Position numbers and translations under genes: made by a program | DNA from: Aquiflexum sp. TKW24L | GTDB lineage: Bacteria; Bacteroidota; Bacteroidia; Cytophagales; Cyclobacteriaceae | DNA: 64,000 bases | Assembly (NCBI RefSeq): GCF_023502205.1 | Contig: NZ_JAMFLG010000007.1 | Coordinates: 1 to 64,000 of the forward strand | Reading direction: 5' to 3' | Part shown: one piece after another, positions 36,501 through 47,686 of the stretch | How positions within the stretch are numbered: the first letter of the stretch is position 1 | How the letters are laid out: each line of letters begins with the position of its first letter | The notes under the pieces: generated by a model | What the model saw: only the letters and a program-made list of their open reading frames with translations | Database searches by the model: none | Told to the model about the DNA's origin: nothing

Positions 36501-36920
36501 TTTCTTTTTTTATTTAAAGAATATATCAGTTGATGTGTAATTTCAAGATTAAATTTTCACGTAAATTTTTTCTATAGTCTGAACAGAATAATCGATTTCG
36601 GGTGCCTAACGTCGAATTTACTTTTTATTGTCAATTCTTTGTTTTTATAATAATATTCTATTTATTACTCTAAATCACCCGATTTAAAGTATTTCTTTTA
36701 TGTATATATAAAATACATAGAATTTTATATCAAAAAACGAAATACGTTTTCTTTGAGTCATTCTTCAAAATCCAGCGAATAAAATTCGTGGAATAATTGG
36801 CAAAATGCTCAACAAGTTCTCATTCGAGACACTTTGAAATCCAAAATTGGGGCTGATTGATTAAAAAATTAAAAAACAGCGCAAGTCCTTAATGGAAGAT
36901 CCATTTAAAGTTGAACGTAA
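36501..36920. other. A/T-rich leader of the giant SprB-type gene
   Basis: No gene was seen in this stretch of about 420 bases. It is very A/T-rich and contains an inverted repeat TATGTAT/ATACATA at 36699-36719 and a small hairpin AAACG-AAATA-CGTTT at about 36735-36749. No exact TAnnTTTG box with a matching -33 element was found, so the promoter of this large gene is not identified. Confidence 0.4.
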
Positions 36921-39900
36921 ATGAGAAAACTTTACTCTAAATCATATTTGTGGTTGGTGCTTTTTCTGACAGCAATCTTTCAGATCAACGAAAGCGTCGC
37001 AGCACCGATTATCAAGGACGTGTTTATTTTTTCCGAGTGTGAAAAAAAAGCAGAAATTCGAGTCAGAAACGGTGTAGCTCCATATACTTATGTATGGAGT
37101 TTTGGTGGTGAAGTTATTCAGACCAATGCAGGACTGACTGAAAGTCAGTTTAGTACCATTGAGCAGGCGAAGGCAGGTGATTACACACTTTTTGTAACTG
37201 ATAACGTCGGAAATACATACACTGAAATCATCAATTTCAAAGGAAGTACAAATTTCATACTTAATATAATTTACGAGGAGAACCAGGCTTGTGAAGGCGA
37301 AACATTTGGTATTGTATATGGTACGATCGAAAACGGAATCCCTCCTTTCACAATCAATTTTTTTGATGAATCCAATTCCCTTGTCCGTACCAATGTTATC
37401 GCGGGGAGAAACATTGACCTCAGCGGTGTGCCTGCAGGAAAATACCTAGTGGAAGTAATTGATGCCACAGGTTGTAAGGAATTGACCGAAATTGAAATTG
37501 AGGAAATCGAACCTTTAGTAATCACTCCGGGAGCGGGTGTTGGTACTTTTCCGGAAACGTGTATTGCCAATGGTGGTATCACTTATAACGCAACCAATTA
37601 TTCAGGTACTGTTCAGTTCAGAATCAGAAGGTCAAACGGCACCTATGTAACGGGTTGGTTGCCTGCTACGGGTGGACAGATAAATTACAACCAATTAACG
37701 CAAGGAGATTATGTCCTTGAAATCATCGACCAATACAGGTTGGAAGATTGTCCCGAGGAATTGGTTTTCAATATTGGAAACGAAATCCTTTTGGAAGCTA
37801 TTCCTTCCTCAGAAGGCGTTACTTGTTTTGGTGGAACGGACGGAACCATCAAAATAGACATTAACCGACTTTTTATGGGATTTGCATTTCCCCCTGCAAA
37901 TGTGATTGTAGAAATCAGAAGACCTGACGGAACAGTTGCTGTCACCGGCCAAAGTATTGCCATCGGTGCCACCAATGGAACAAGGACATTTACAGGGTTT
38001 GGAGCGGGCGTACATACCATCATCGTCAAACATGGTGGAGTAAATTATCCGGAGTGTACTTTGACTTATACAGTGAATGTCCCAGCACCTCCAACACCAT
38101 TGACAGCTTCTGTGACCACTAAAACACTGACTTGCTTTGGCCAAAACAATGGCTCTGCCACTGTCAATCGGTCAGGTGGATGGGGAGGTTATAAATACTT
38201 ATGGAGTGGAGGACAGACCACAAGGACCGTAAACAATCTTGCTCCTGGAAATTATACTGTTCGGGTATCTGATACTGAAGGTTGTTTTATTGACCTGAAT
38301 GTTACAATCACAGGACCACCTGCACCTGTCACAGGACAGATTGAACTATTGAATGGATTGGCATGCGCCGGCGCAAACAATGGATCTGCACGCGTATACA
38401 ATATGGCAGGAGGTTGGGGCGGCTTCACTTATTTATGGAGCAATGGTGAAACCACAGCTACAGCCTTCAATTTACCGGCTGGAACCAATACTGTCAAAGT
38501 CAGGGATTCCAAAGGTTGCGAAGTAGAATACAGCATCGTGGTGCCTGTTCCTGCTGCGCCGGTCGTCACTTATACTCCTGTGAATCCTATTTGTTTTGGA
38601 GGAAATGACGGTAGCATCCGGGTACAGATTGCTGACAACGTCACATCTTTTACAGTTACAGCCAATGGGGAAAATAAAAGCGGCAATGATGTAACCTTCA
38701 ACAACCTGCCTGCCGGTCAATATGAAGTGGTGGTCTCCTACGGAGTCAATTGTAAGATTACCGAATTTGTAGATGTGGTAAATCCACCGGCGATCAACAT
38801 CAACGAAAATAACCTGGTTATCAAAAACCTCCTTTGCTCCGGAGATGGGAATGGATCCATCACAGGTCTTTCAACAAGTGGCGGTACTGGAACTTTGACT
38901 TACCAATGGCAAAAAGCGGTCTTAGGCACCTTCACAGATTTACCCGGTCAGACTTCCCTTAACATTATCAACCTTGATGGCGGTATTTACAAAATAATTG
39001 TGACCGACCAAAACGGATGTACTGTTTCCAAGGAATATACTATCATTGAACCCCTTCCACTTCAGGTAAGTCCGCCTGTGGTTGTGGATGTGGCTTGTTT
39101 TGGTGAATTGTCAGGATCCGTGAGTTTCACGATTTCCGGAGGAACAGCGCCTTATTCTTATTCACTCAACGGCGGAGGCTTTACGACTACTTCGGTTGGG
39201 GCAGTCACCATCGGTGGCTTGGGAGCCTCAATCAATAATTTTGTTGCGATCAGGGACGCAAATGGATGTGTGGTTCCAAACCTGAATTTTGATGTTTTAT
39301 CGCTTCCGGAGATCACCATCAGTAATGTGGTCATTTCTCCTGAAACTTGCTTTGGTCAAAATAACGGTGGTATTTCAATTGACATTGCCGGAGGTACAGG
39401 CAATCTTGGCGTCAACTGGTTTGTAGCGGGAAATTTTTCAACCATCATCTCTACCAACCAAAATTTAACCAATGTTGCCCCCGGCCAATACACTGTCAAA
39501 GTATTTGATCTAGGAAATAACACCTGTTTTGTCCAAAGGACTTTTACCATCCCTCCTACGCCAGAACTCGAACTTAATTTGGATGGTGTGTTGAGCATCC
39601 TATGTTTTGGTGAAAATACTGGTGGGGTCAATATCTTAGTAACCGGAGGAACAGGTGCATATACCTATGACTGGACCGGACCGGGAGGTTTTACTGCTTC
39701 TACTCAAAATATCAGTTCCATTCCGGCAGGTCTTTATAATGTGACTGTAACGGATGCCAATGGTTGTTTCAAAGTATTAACTGATATTTTGGTAAACCAA
39801 CCTCCAAGCGGTATTGTGATCAACCTGCTCAATGTCGTGGAACCAAAATGCCATGATTCCACAGATGGAAGAATCGAAGTTCAGATCGGAGGCGGGAATC

Positions 39901-42900
39901 CTGCCTATACCATCAATTGGCTAAGAGAAACTTCACCAGGTTTGTTCACACCTATCGCCGGTACTACCCAGACTTTGTCCAATATCGGTGAGGGTACATA
40001 TAAAGTGGTTGTAACTGATGCCAATTCATGTTCAAGGGAACTGGTAGTGGATGTAAATGCTCCAAATCCTTTGATGGTATCTTTGGTGAGCAAAGATGAA
40101 GTGTCATGTTTTGGAAGGAATGATGGTAGGATAACAATCAATGTAACAGGCGGTACAGGAGTTTATTTCTTTGCTTGGGACCATGGGTTTATAAACCAAA
40201 ATCCAAACAACCTAGCTGCAGGATTATATTCTGTCACTGTAAGAGATGCCAATGGCTGTGAATTCAGACTTGAAGATATTGAAATCACCCAACCAGATCC
40301 ATTAGAAATAAACCTAGTAGATATTAGTGCTCCTTCATGTGCTTACAATGACGCCTCCATTGAAGTGGCTTTTGTGGGATGGATTCCAGGCGTGAGTTAC
40401 AGCAGGTGGATTGAATTGAACACCAATACGCAAATTGCGGAAAACACCCCAACTGTATCAGGTTTGACTCCAGGATTCTACAGGGTAGAATATAGTCTTG
40501 CCGGAGCATGTATGGTTTCTCAGACGTACAGTGTTCCTGGTCCAAAAAATCCATTGCAACTATCTACGAATCCTCAGGATGCAAGCTGTCCGGGAGAATC
40601 CGGGATTTTGTTCCTGTCGGCCTTCGGCGGTGTACCCTCATATACCTACTCGATTCTCTATACCGGTACTTGGCAAGTCATCACTAATGCTATTTTATCA
40701 GGTCTTCCTATTGGTACATACGATGTCAAAGTTACAGATGCGGCTGGTTGTGAAGTTGCCTCTACCATCACCATCGATGAACCAAATCCGCCTGTTTTTG
40801 ATGCGGAAGTTGAAAAAAATGTAAGCTGCTATGGAGGTAATGATGGCGTCATCAGGTTTGAGATTTCCGGAAATACTATCGGCATCACTGTTCAGTGGTA
40901 TAGGAGAACTCTTATCGGAGGTAAAATTCCAATTACAGAAGCAAGCTTGGGAGCTTTGATCGTAGGTACTTACTTTATGGAAATCACCTATGCAGGTGGT
41001 TGTATGATAGAATCTGATGATTACGTCATTACCCAACCTGATGAAATCCTAATCTCTGAAACGATAGTCCAACCTATTTGTAATGGTGAATTCGGGACCT
41101 TTAGCATCACCTTTACAGGCGGTTCTCCGGGGAAAAATCTGCTTCTTACCTCCCTCAACGGCTATTCAAAAACATTTAACAACGAGGATTCAGGCACATT
41201 TGATTTTGTAAACCTTCCTGCTGGTGATTACACTTGGACCCTTGTTGATTCAGGCTGTACTGACAATCTGGGTACTTTTACCATTATTGCTCCAGTCAAA
41301 CCTGATTTCACTATCAATTTCCAAGATGCTTCCTGCTTCGGAATCAATGACGGAATCATTGAAATCTTGAGTCCAATAGTACAAGGAGGAAGGACATTTA
41401 CAGTATTTATCAATGGAGTCAGTCAAGGTGTTCAGACCTCATTCTTCGGCCTTGCTCCGGGTAACTACCTGATCAAAATAGTCGATAACCTTGGCTGTGA
41501 GTCTGATCCAAAATTGGTGGTAATCAGCCAGCCAGACAGACCATTAGAAATCATCAATTTAGTAAAAACAGAGGCCAGTTGCTTTGGATCAAATACCGGG
41601 GCTATAAATTTTGAAATCTCAGGCGGTCGACCATTATACAGAGCTACTCTCACCCCTGTCATAGGTGCCATACAGACTTTGAATAGCCTTACAGAAAATA
41701 CGGTCTATTCATTCATGGGTCTCGCAGCCGGAAATTATACATTAGAGGTTTGGGATTACAACAATGTCTGTCAGACAAGTACTTTATTCACCATCACCCA
41801 GCCAGGAACATTCACTGTAAGCTCAAATGCAGGTTCCATTTTATGTTTCGGTGGGACGACCTTTATTGAATTGACCCCGGTCGGAGGTACCGAGCCTTAT
41901 ACCTATGTGTGGGAAAAATTCAATACAGGTACAAGCACTTGGGAAATTTTACCGGAAACAACCAGAAGGCTAAACAATGCTGCCGCAGGTCAGTACAGGT
42001 ACTCCGTGCAGGAAGTAAATGCTTGCTCGGTAGTTTCGGATACTGTTATCATTCCTGACGGAAGCGCGGTGACGCTGACCTTTGTTGCTGCAGATATTCT
42101 GTGTTATGGAGAATCTGCTTTGGTAACACTTCAGGCAGCATCCGGAGGCTCTACCAATTTCACCTACTTTGTCAATGGAAGCCAGATTTTTGGAAACACC
42201 TTCCTAGCCAGAGCAGGAAACTATCTGGTGTATGCCATTGACAATGTCAAAGGCTGTATTTCGTCGGATGTGAATATCAATATGATTCAACCGGCCGCTC
42301 CACTGAGTGTTTTGGATTACACCTCTACTGATTTGAGTTGCTTCGAGTCAGGCGATGGAAGTATTTCCCTTTCATTGACCGGAGGAACAGCTCCTTATAC
42401 GATTACTTTCCAAGGAACTGATTATTTGGCAAATGAAAATCAGGTGGTGGTATTCAATAACCTGAATGCGCTGGTTGCGTACACCTTCGCAGCTGTTGAC
42501 GCCAATGGATGTTCAGTAGCTATCCCGCCAAAAACCCTCAGCCAACCATTTGCATTGCAAGCGGCTGCCACTTATGTCGATATTCTTTGCTTTGGTGGGA
42601 CCTCACAAATCAGCTTGCAAATCACAGGTGGAACCAAACCATATGGTATATCCTGGGCTTATTCGGTAGACAATACCATATTTGCTCCGGTCCCCGCATC
42701 CAATAACTTAACCACATTGACAGGATTGGTAGCGGGTTATTACAGATATACAGTTTCTGATGGAGGTTGTGCGGATGTGATTGAAACAATTTGGATTCGT
42801 GAACCTTCAAAAGTTATTCTTGATGCTGTCACCACAGATGTCTCCTGTTTTGGAGGAAGTGATGGAACAGTGGTATTTACACCTTCCGGAGGCGCTTTTG

Positions 42901-45900
42901 CTACGTATCGGATATTCTTCAACGGACTTGAAATATCCGGAAACACAGTAACAGGCCTGACAGCAGGAACATACAATGCCTTTACTTTGAATGGTACATG
43001 CAAGTCTGATGTCATCCCAATTGTAATCGGTCAACCTGCCCAACCACTATCCGTAACGGTAGATTATCTGGAGGAAGTACTTTGCTTCGGAGACTTATCG
43101 GACATTAACCTGAGCATTTCAGGAGGAAATGGATCCTATCTGGCATACCTGAACGGAATTGAATATACTGTTGACCCTAGTGGTAACATCAGTTTTGCTG
43201 ACTTGTCACCTGCTACATATAACCTCAGAGTAATAGATGCGAAAGGTTGTGAATGGTTAGAATCTGTCACCATCATCGATACCACACCCATTGAGATCAT
43301 TCAGGATGAAATCATCGATGTGAGCTGCTTTGGTTCTTCGGATGGGGAAATCAAAGTTTCCATTACAGGCGGAACAGGTAGCTACACATACCGTTGGTTG
43401 GATTCCACCAATACCCTTGTCGGAACAAATCAGGATTTGGCCGATGTACCTGCCGGGACTTATACCCTGATCGTGAAGGACGAAAACAATTGTGAAGCCA
43501 CGAGAGATTTTATCATTGCAGACAGCACCCCGGTTGATTTTACTTCAACATTTACAAACATCACTTGTGCCGGATCTCAAAACGGGTCGATTTCTGTAGT
43601 AGGTTCAGGTGGAAAGCCTGGATATACTTTGGTAATTGATGGCATCCAGTTTCCTGGATTGACAGCTAGTGGTTTGAGACCAAAGACTTACAATGTCTTT
43701 GTTTTGGATGCCAATGGATGCGCCTCTCCTGTAAAACAAATAACCATCACAGAACCGACTCCTCTTACTCTTGTGGTCAACAAAGTCAATGTGAGCTGTT
43801 TTAACCTGAACAATGGAACTGCAGAAGCAGTGTTTTCCGGTGGTACTGCCCCATACAACGTCAGGTGGTCGGATGGAAATACCCAGCCTAACAGGACGGG
43901 ATTGGCTCCCGGAAATTATGAAGTGGTGATAACTGATGCCAATGGTTGTATTGCAAGAAGCAATGTCATCATCACCCAGCCTGTCCCTATTTTAGTGGTA
44001 GAGACCATCAGTCCTGTCAGCTGTTTTGGTGGAAGTGACGGCAGCATATCTTTGGCCATTACGGGAGGCAACGGTGGATTCACCGTCGCTTGGACTGACA
44101 AAATTACCGGGACACCTGTCGGAACCGGAAACGTGGTCAACAATCTGCCTATGGGTATTTATGTTGCTACCATTAGGGATGCCTTGGGTTGTGTTGCTAT
44201 CAGAGAATATGCCGTCACCCAGCCTGCAGAACCCTTGTCCGTACAGCCGATTATTTCCAATGTAAGATGTGCAGGCGAAAACAATGGAAGCATTGACCTG
44301 ATTGTGTCGGGAGGCACAGCTCCTTATACTTACGCCTGGTCATCTGGCGAAACGACCAGAGCCATCAATGGAAAATCAGGTGGATCTTATACCGTTAATG
44401 TCCGTGACAGCAAAGGATGTATTATCAGCCAAACATTCCAGATTTTAGAACCACAAGCAATTGCTGTTACACTGGTATCAAGCCAAGATGTCACCTGTAA
44501 GTTTGGCAATGATGGAAGCATCCGTGTCAATATAACAGGTGGAACCGGAGCGTATAATATTCAATGGAGCAATGGAATGACAGGGACCAATCTTACCGGG
44601 TTACGAGCTGGTAATTATACCATCTTTGTCATTGATGAAAACTCTTGCCTCATCAGTGCGACCTACACGATCACCGAGCCGGCTGCCGAATTGGCCTTAT
44701 CCGCAACGAGTTCAACGGAAATTTGCGCTTTTGACCAGCAAATAGAGTTGAATCTTACCGTGACAGGAGGAACTGCACCTTACACTTTTGCATGGTCAAA
44801 TGGAGCAACTACTCAAAATCTGATAGGAATTCAGCCCGGAAACTATTCTGTTGTTGTAACAGATTCCAAAGGTTGTAGGGTACAGGGAGATTATAATGTC
44901 CCACCTCCTTCTCTTCCGATGGATCTTAAGATCGAAGGCAAATTTGCGGTATGTACCAGCGGAGAAAGAGGTGAAATCGTTTCAACAGTTACAGGAGGTC
45001 TTGCACCATACACCTATGCATGGTCAAATGGAGCTACTTCCTCTACCATCACTGATTTGCTTCCGGGTTCTTACACGCTGATTGTAACAGATGCAAAAGG
45101 TTGTTCTGTTTCTAAAACAACTGAAATTGCCAGACCATTGAACCTGAGGATTAGTCTTCAGAATATCAAAGCTGTCTCTTGCTTCAGCGGTTTGGATGGT
45201 CTGATAGAGATAGCAATAACCGGAGGAAGAGCACCCTACAAAATTAATTGGAGCAACGGGCTTCAAGGCCAATTGGCTGCGACCAACCTCGCTGCCGGAA
45301 CTTATAATGTAACTGTAGAAGATGCCCTCGGCTGTATCGTAACGGGCACATACAATATCAGGGAACCTGAACTGCTCTTTTTTAGGGAAACAGTAGAAGA
45401 CAGCAAATGTGCCGGAAGCAATAATGGATCCATCACCCTGAATGTCATCGGTGGCGCTGCGCCATATACCTACAAATGGTCTCATGGAGCAAACAGCAGA
45501 ATTGTCAGGAATCTAGCTCCAAATACCTACAGTGTTTTGATTACCGATAGAAACGGTTGTACAACAGGGGGCAATTTCGTGGTATCTGAACCGGATCCAA
45601 TTGTAATTGAAAGCACCCATTCAGAGATTTTGGATTGCTTTGGTGATGAAAATGGCTTTATAAACCTTGAAGTCCGAGGAGGAATTCAACCATACCGAAT
45701 CAAATGGGCCGATACACCTATCGAGACCTTGAACCGGGCCAATCTCGCCGCAGGTACCTATAGAGTAAGTATCACGGATGACAACGGATGTATCACCAAT
45801 AAGACATTTGAAATCAAGCAACCGGATCAATTAGAGGTAAGGCTCTTTACAAGGTTTGATGTGGATTGTGAAAACAGAGAATTGACAGGTGTGGCTTGGG

Positions 45901-46604
45901 TAGTCATCAAGGGTGGTACACCTGATTATCGAATTCAATGGAACACCGGCTCCACTAATGTAGAAGAAACCAATTTCTATGAAGATGGGGAAATCACCGC
46001 CATAGTCACAGATAGAAATGGCTGTTTGGTGGAAGTTTCAAAAGAAGTGATCATGCCGATCGCATTTACCGACGCCTCCTTCACTTATACCGTGATTTCA
46101 ATAGGGGTTCAGGGTGAGATTTTGGTCAACGAACCTGTCCAGTTCAATGATGCCACGCTCGGTCAGGTGATTGCTTGGGAATGGGATTTTGGAGACGGGA
46201 CCAAGAGCAATGAGCAGAACCCGGTCCATACCTTCACCAAAAAAGGAAAATACACTATTTCCCTGAAGACCTTCGACGAATTGGGCTGTGTGTCCGATAC
46301 CAAAATGGAGATTGAGGTTTTTGCTTCTTACAGGATTTTGGTACCAAATGCATTCACGCCAAACGGGGATGGGCTCAACGATACCTTCATTCCCAAGATG
46401 CGTGGCATTGAGGACTTTGAGCTTCACATTTTCAACAAGTGGGGAGAATTGGTCTACTCCGCATTTAGCAAAGAGGATGCGGGATGGGACGGTACCCTCC
46501 GTGGGACGATGAGTCCTAATGGCAACTATGTGTATAAAATAATATTTAAAGCTGTCGACGGCGAAAAGGGCAGCCAAACAGGTGTCTTTACCCTTGTCCT
46601 GTAA
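36921..46604 (+). CDS. giant SprB-repeat cell-surface protein with T9SS type B sorting domain
   Basis: A 3227-residue uninterrupted frame. It starts with a signal peptide (SYLWLVLFLTAIFQINESVAA). About 34 SprB-type repeats of roughly 75-95 residues follow, each opening with a motif like VSCFGGNDGSI, containing GGTAPYTYAWSNG and closing with TVTDANGC; nearly every unit has two cysteines. Near residue 3050 comes a PKD domain (WEWDFGDGTKSNEQNPVHTF). Residues about 3137-3227 are the type B (gliding-motility-associated) T9SS sorting domain: VPNAFTPNGDGLNDTF, FNKWGELVYSA, GWDGT, NGNYVYKI. SprB is the moving adhesin of Flavobacterium gliding; this relative is exported by T9SS and displayed on the surface. 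Its PorP/SprF partner follows. Confidence 0.95.
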   Translation: MRKLYSKSYLWLVLFLTAIFQINESVAAPIIKDVFIFSECEKKAEIRVRNGVAPYTYVWSFGGEVIQTNAGLTESQFSTIEQAKAGDYTLFVTDNVGNTYTEIINFKGSTNFILNIIYEENQACEGETFGIVYGTIENGIPPFTINFFDESNSLVRTNVIAGRNIDLSGVPAGKYLVEVIDATGCKELTEIEIEEIEPLVITPGAGVGTFPETCIANGGITYNATNYSGTVQFRIRRSNGTYVTGWLPATGGQINYNQLTQGDYVLEIIDQYRLEDCPEELVFNIGNEILLEAIPSSEGVTCFGGTDGTIKIDINRLFMGFAFPPANVIVEIRRPDGTVAVTGQSIAIGATNGTRTFTGFGAGVHTIIVKHGGVNYPECTLTYTVNVPAPPTPLTASVTTKTLTCFGQNNGSATVNRSGGWGGYKYLWSGGQTTRTVNNLAPGNYTVRVSDTEGCFIDLNVTITGPPAPVTGQIELLNGLACAGANNGSARVYNMAGGWGGFTYLWSNGETTATAFNLPAGTNTVKVRDSKGCEVEYSIVVPVPAAPVVTYTPVNPICFGGNDGSIRVQIADNVTSFTVTANGENKSGNDVTFNNLPAGQYEVVVSYGVNCKITEFVDVVNPPAININENNLVIKNLLCSGDGNGSITGLSTSGGTGTLTYQWQKAVLGTFTDLPGQTSLNIINLDGGIYKIIVTDQNGCTVSKEYTIIEPLPLQVSPPVVVDVACFGELSGSVSFTISGGTAPYSYSLNGGGFTTTSVGAVTIGGLGASINNFVAIRDANGCVVPNLNFDVLSLPEITISNVVISPETCFGQNNGGISIDIAGGTGNLGVNWFVAGNFSTIISTNQNLTNVAPGQYTVKVFDLGNNTCFVQRTFTIPPTPELELNLDGVLSILCFGENTGGVNILVTGGTGAYTYDWTGPGGFTASTQNISSIPAGLYNVTVTDANGCFKVLTDILVNQPPSGIVINLLNVVEPKCHDSTDGRIEVQIGGGNPAYTINWLRETSPGLFTPIAGTTQTLSNIGEGTYKVVVTDANSCSRELVVDVNAPNPLMVSLVSKDEVSCFGRNDGRITINVTGGTGVYFFAWDHGFINQNPNNLAAGLYSVTVRDANGCEFRLEDIEITQPDPLEINLVDISAPSCAYNDASIEVAFVGWIPGVSYSRWIELNTNTQIAENTPTVSGLTPGFYRVEYSLAGACMVSQTYSVPGPKNPLQLSTNPQDASCPGESGILFLSAFGGVPSYTYSILYTGTWQVITNAILSGLPIGTYDVKVTDAAGCEVASTITIDEPNPPVFDAEVEKNVSCYGGNDGVIRFEISGNTIGITVQWYRRTLIGGKIPITEASLGALIVGTYFMEITYAGGCMIESDDYVITQPDEILISETIVQPICNGEFGTFSITFTGGSPGKNLLLTSLNGYSKTFNNEDSGTFDFVNLPAGDYTWTLVDSGCTDNLGTFTIIAPVKPDFTINFQDASCFGINDGIIEILSPIVQGGRTFTVFINGVSQGVQTSFFGLAPGNYLIKIVDNLGCESDPKLVVISQPDRPLEIINLVKTEASCFGSNTGAINFEISGGRPLYRATLTPVIGAIQTLNSLTENTVYSFMGLAAGNYTLEVWDYNNVCQTSTLFTITQPGTFTVSSNAGSILCFGGTTFIELTPVGGTEPYTYVWEKFNTGTSTWEILPETTRRLNNAAAGQYRYSVQEVNACSVVSDTVIIPDGSAVTLTFVAADILCYGESALVTLQAASGGSTNFTYFVNGSQIFGNTFLARAGNYLVYAIDNVKGCISSDVNINMIQPAAPLSVLDYTSTDLSCFESGDGSISLSLTGGTAPYTITFQGTDYLANENQVVVFNNLNALVAYTFAAVDANGCSVAIPPKTLSQPFALQAAATYVDILCFGGTSQISLQITGGTKPYGISWAYSVDNTIFAPVPASNNLTTLTGLVAGYYRYTVSDGGCADVIETIWIREPSKVILDAVTTDVSCFGGSDGTVVFTPSGGAFATYRIFFNGLEISGNTVTGLTAGTYNAFTLNGTCKSDVIPIVIGQPAQPLSVTVDYLEEVLCFGDLSDINLSISGGNGSYLAYLNGIEYTVDPSGNISFADLSPATYNLRVIDAKGCEWLESVTIIDTTPIEIIQDEIIDVSCFGSSDGEIKVSITGGTGSYTYRWLDSTNTLVGTNQDLADVPAGTYTLIVKDENNCEATRDFIIADSTPVDFTSTFTNITCAGSQNGSISVVGSGGKPGYTLVIDGIQFPGLTASGLRPKTYNVFVLDANGCASPVKQITITEPTPLTLVVNKVNVSCFNLNNGTAEAVFSGGTAPYNVRWSDGNTQPNRTGLAPGNYEVVITDANGCIARSNVIITQPVPILVVETISPVSCFGGSDGSISLAITGGNGGFTVAWTDKITGTPVGTGNVVNNLPMGIYVATIRDALGCVAIREYAVTQPAEPLSVQPIISNVRCAGENNGSIDLIVSGGTAPYTYAWSSGETTRAINGKSGGSYTVNVRDSKGCIISQTFQILEPQAIAVTLVSSQDVTCKFGNDGSIRVNITGGTGAYNIQWSNGMTGTNLTGLRAGNYTIFVIDENSCLISATYTITEPAAELALSATSSTEICAFDQQIELNLTVTGGTAPYTFAWSNGATTQNLIGIQPGNYSVVVTDSKGCRVQGDYNVPPPSLPMDLKIEGKFAVCTSGERGEIVSTVTGGLAPYTYAWSNGATSSTITDLLPGSYTLIVTDAKGCSVSKTTEIARPLNLRISLQNIKAVSCFSGLDGLIEIAITGGRAPYKINWSNGLQGQLAATNLAAGTYNVTVEDALGCIVTGTYNIREPELLFFRETVEDSKCAGSNNGSITLNVIGGAAPYTYKWSHGANSRIVRNLAPNTYSVLITDRNGCTTGGNFVVSEPDPIVIESTHSEILDCFGDENGFINLEVRGGIQPYRIKWADTPIETLNRANLAAGTYRVSITDDNGCITNKTFEIKQPDQLEVRLFTRFDVDCENRELTGVAWVVIKGGTPDYRIQWNTGSTNVEETNFYEDGEITAIVTDRNGCLVEVSKEVIMPIAFTDASFTYTVISIGVQGEILVNEPVQFNDATLGQVIAWEWDFGDGTKSNEQNPVHTFTKKGKYTISLKTFDELGCVSDTKMEIEVFASYRILVPNAFTPNGDGLNDTFIPKMRGIEDFELHIFNKWGELVYSAFSKEDAGWDGTLRGTMSPNGNYVYKIIFKAVDGEKGSQTGVFTLVL

Positions 46605-46658
46605 TCCTTAGAAACCCAAATGAATCCAAATAACATTTAAAATGAGGTCCTGAATAAT

Positions 46659-47684
46659 ATGAAAAAGATACTTTACCTTTTTATGATTCTCCTCCTGCCC
46701 CACAAAGTCAGCGCTCAGGATGTGCAGTTTTCGCAGTTTTATGCGGCTCCCTTGTTTCTAAATCCTGCATTTACAGGAGCTTCGGAACTCACCCGAGTTG
46801 GGGCCAATTATCGGAATCAATGGCCCGGTCTGGACCATTCCTTTAATTCTTACTCTGCCTATATCGATCACTACATGTTTGATATCAATAGCGGAATCGG
46901 ATTGATTTTCAATGGAAACAGAGAAAGTATGGCAAAGCTAAGTACTAACGAAATCGGATTGACTTATTCCTATCGATTACAGTTGGGATACGAATCATTT
47001 CTTAGGTTTGGAGGTCAGGCAAGTTATATTTCAAGAGATGCATATTTTGGTGATTTGGTATTTGGGTCACAGTTGGATATCAACCGAGGGATTGTGGATG
47101 GTTTCAGCGGAGAATTGTTTTCTGATGATTATAGACATCAGTTTATGGATTTCAATTTTGGGATGCTCTTTCATACGGAGACATTATGGGTAGGTGTATC
47201 CGGCCATCACCTGACCCAGCCAAATACTTCATTCATAGATGGTAACATCAGCAAACTTCCCATGAAATTATCAGCCCATGGTGGATTGAAAATTGACCTT
47301 GGTGAAGGGTTTATTAATAATTATTTCAACAATTCCCGTCAAGAAAGATCCGCTTTCCTTGCTTTCAATTACAAGCACCAAGACCCTTTCAACCAACTGG
47401 ATGTCGGAGCTCAATTCTTTATTCAGCCATTGGTATTAGGAGTTTGGTATAGGGGATTTCCGGTCAAATATTCTTTGCCAAACAATGAAGCCTTCATCGC
47501 ATTGATCGGAATGACCTTGGAAAGCGGCCTTGATATTGGTTATAGCTTCGATTTTACTACCTCAAAACTAGCACTCAGCAGCTCGGGTGGAGCTCATGAA
47601 ATATCAATCAGGTATTCATTTCTCTATGGAGATCCAAACCAACGAAACAGAAGAAGTACCATAATTCCATGCTTCAGATTCTAA
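46659..47684 (+). CDS. PorP/SprF-family T9SS outer-membrane protein
   Basis: A 341-residue outer-membrane beta-barrel. The signal peptide is MKKILYLFMILLLPHKVSA. The mature N-terminus DVQFSQFYAAPLFLNPAFTGA and YRNQWPG are diagnostic of PorP/SprF. It starts 54 bases after the giant SprB-like gene, and an SprB-SprF gene pair is the usual arrangement: SprF-type proteins retain type B cargo at the surface. Its stop faces the DUF2490 stop with 2 bases between, so transcription converges here with no visible terminator. Confidence 0.95.
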   Translation: MKKILYLFMILLLPHKVSAQDVQFSQFYAAPLFLNPAFTGASELTRVGANYRNQWPGLDHSFNSYSAYIDHYMFDINSGIGLIFNGNRESMAKLSTNEIGLTYSYRLQLGYESFLRFGGQASYISRDAYFGDLVFGSQLDINRGIVDGFSGELFSDDYRHQFMDFNFGMLFHTETLWVGVSGHHLTQPNTSFIDGNISKLPMKLSAHGGLKIDLGEGFINNYFNNSRQERSAFLAFNYKHQDPFNQLDVGAQFFIQPLVLGVWYRGFPVKYSLPNNEAFIALIGMTLESGLDIGYSFDFTTSKLALSSSGGAHEISIRYSFLYGDPNQRNRRSTIIPCFRF

Positions 47685-47686
47685 TA

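Noticed and set aside
37271-46577. Many minus-strand frames opposite the giant SprB-type gene
   Set aside because: They recur in the same register of each repeat and are shadows of the plus-strand coding sequence.
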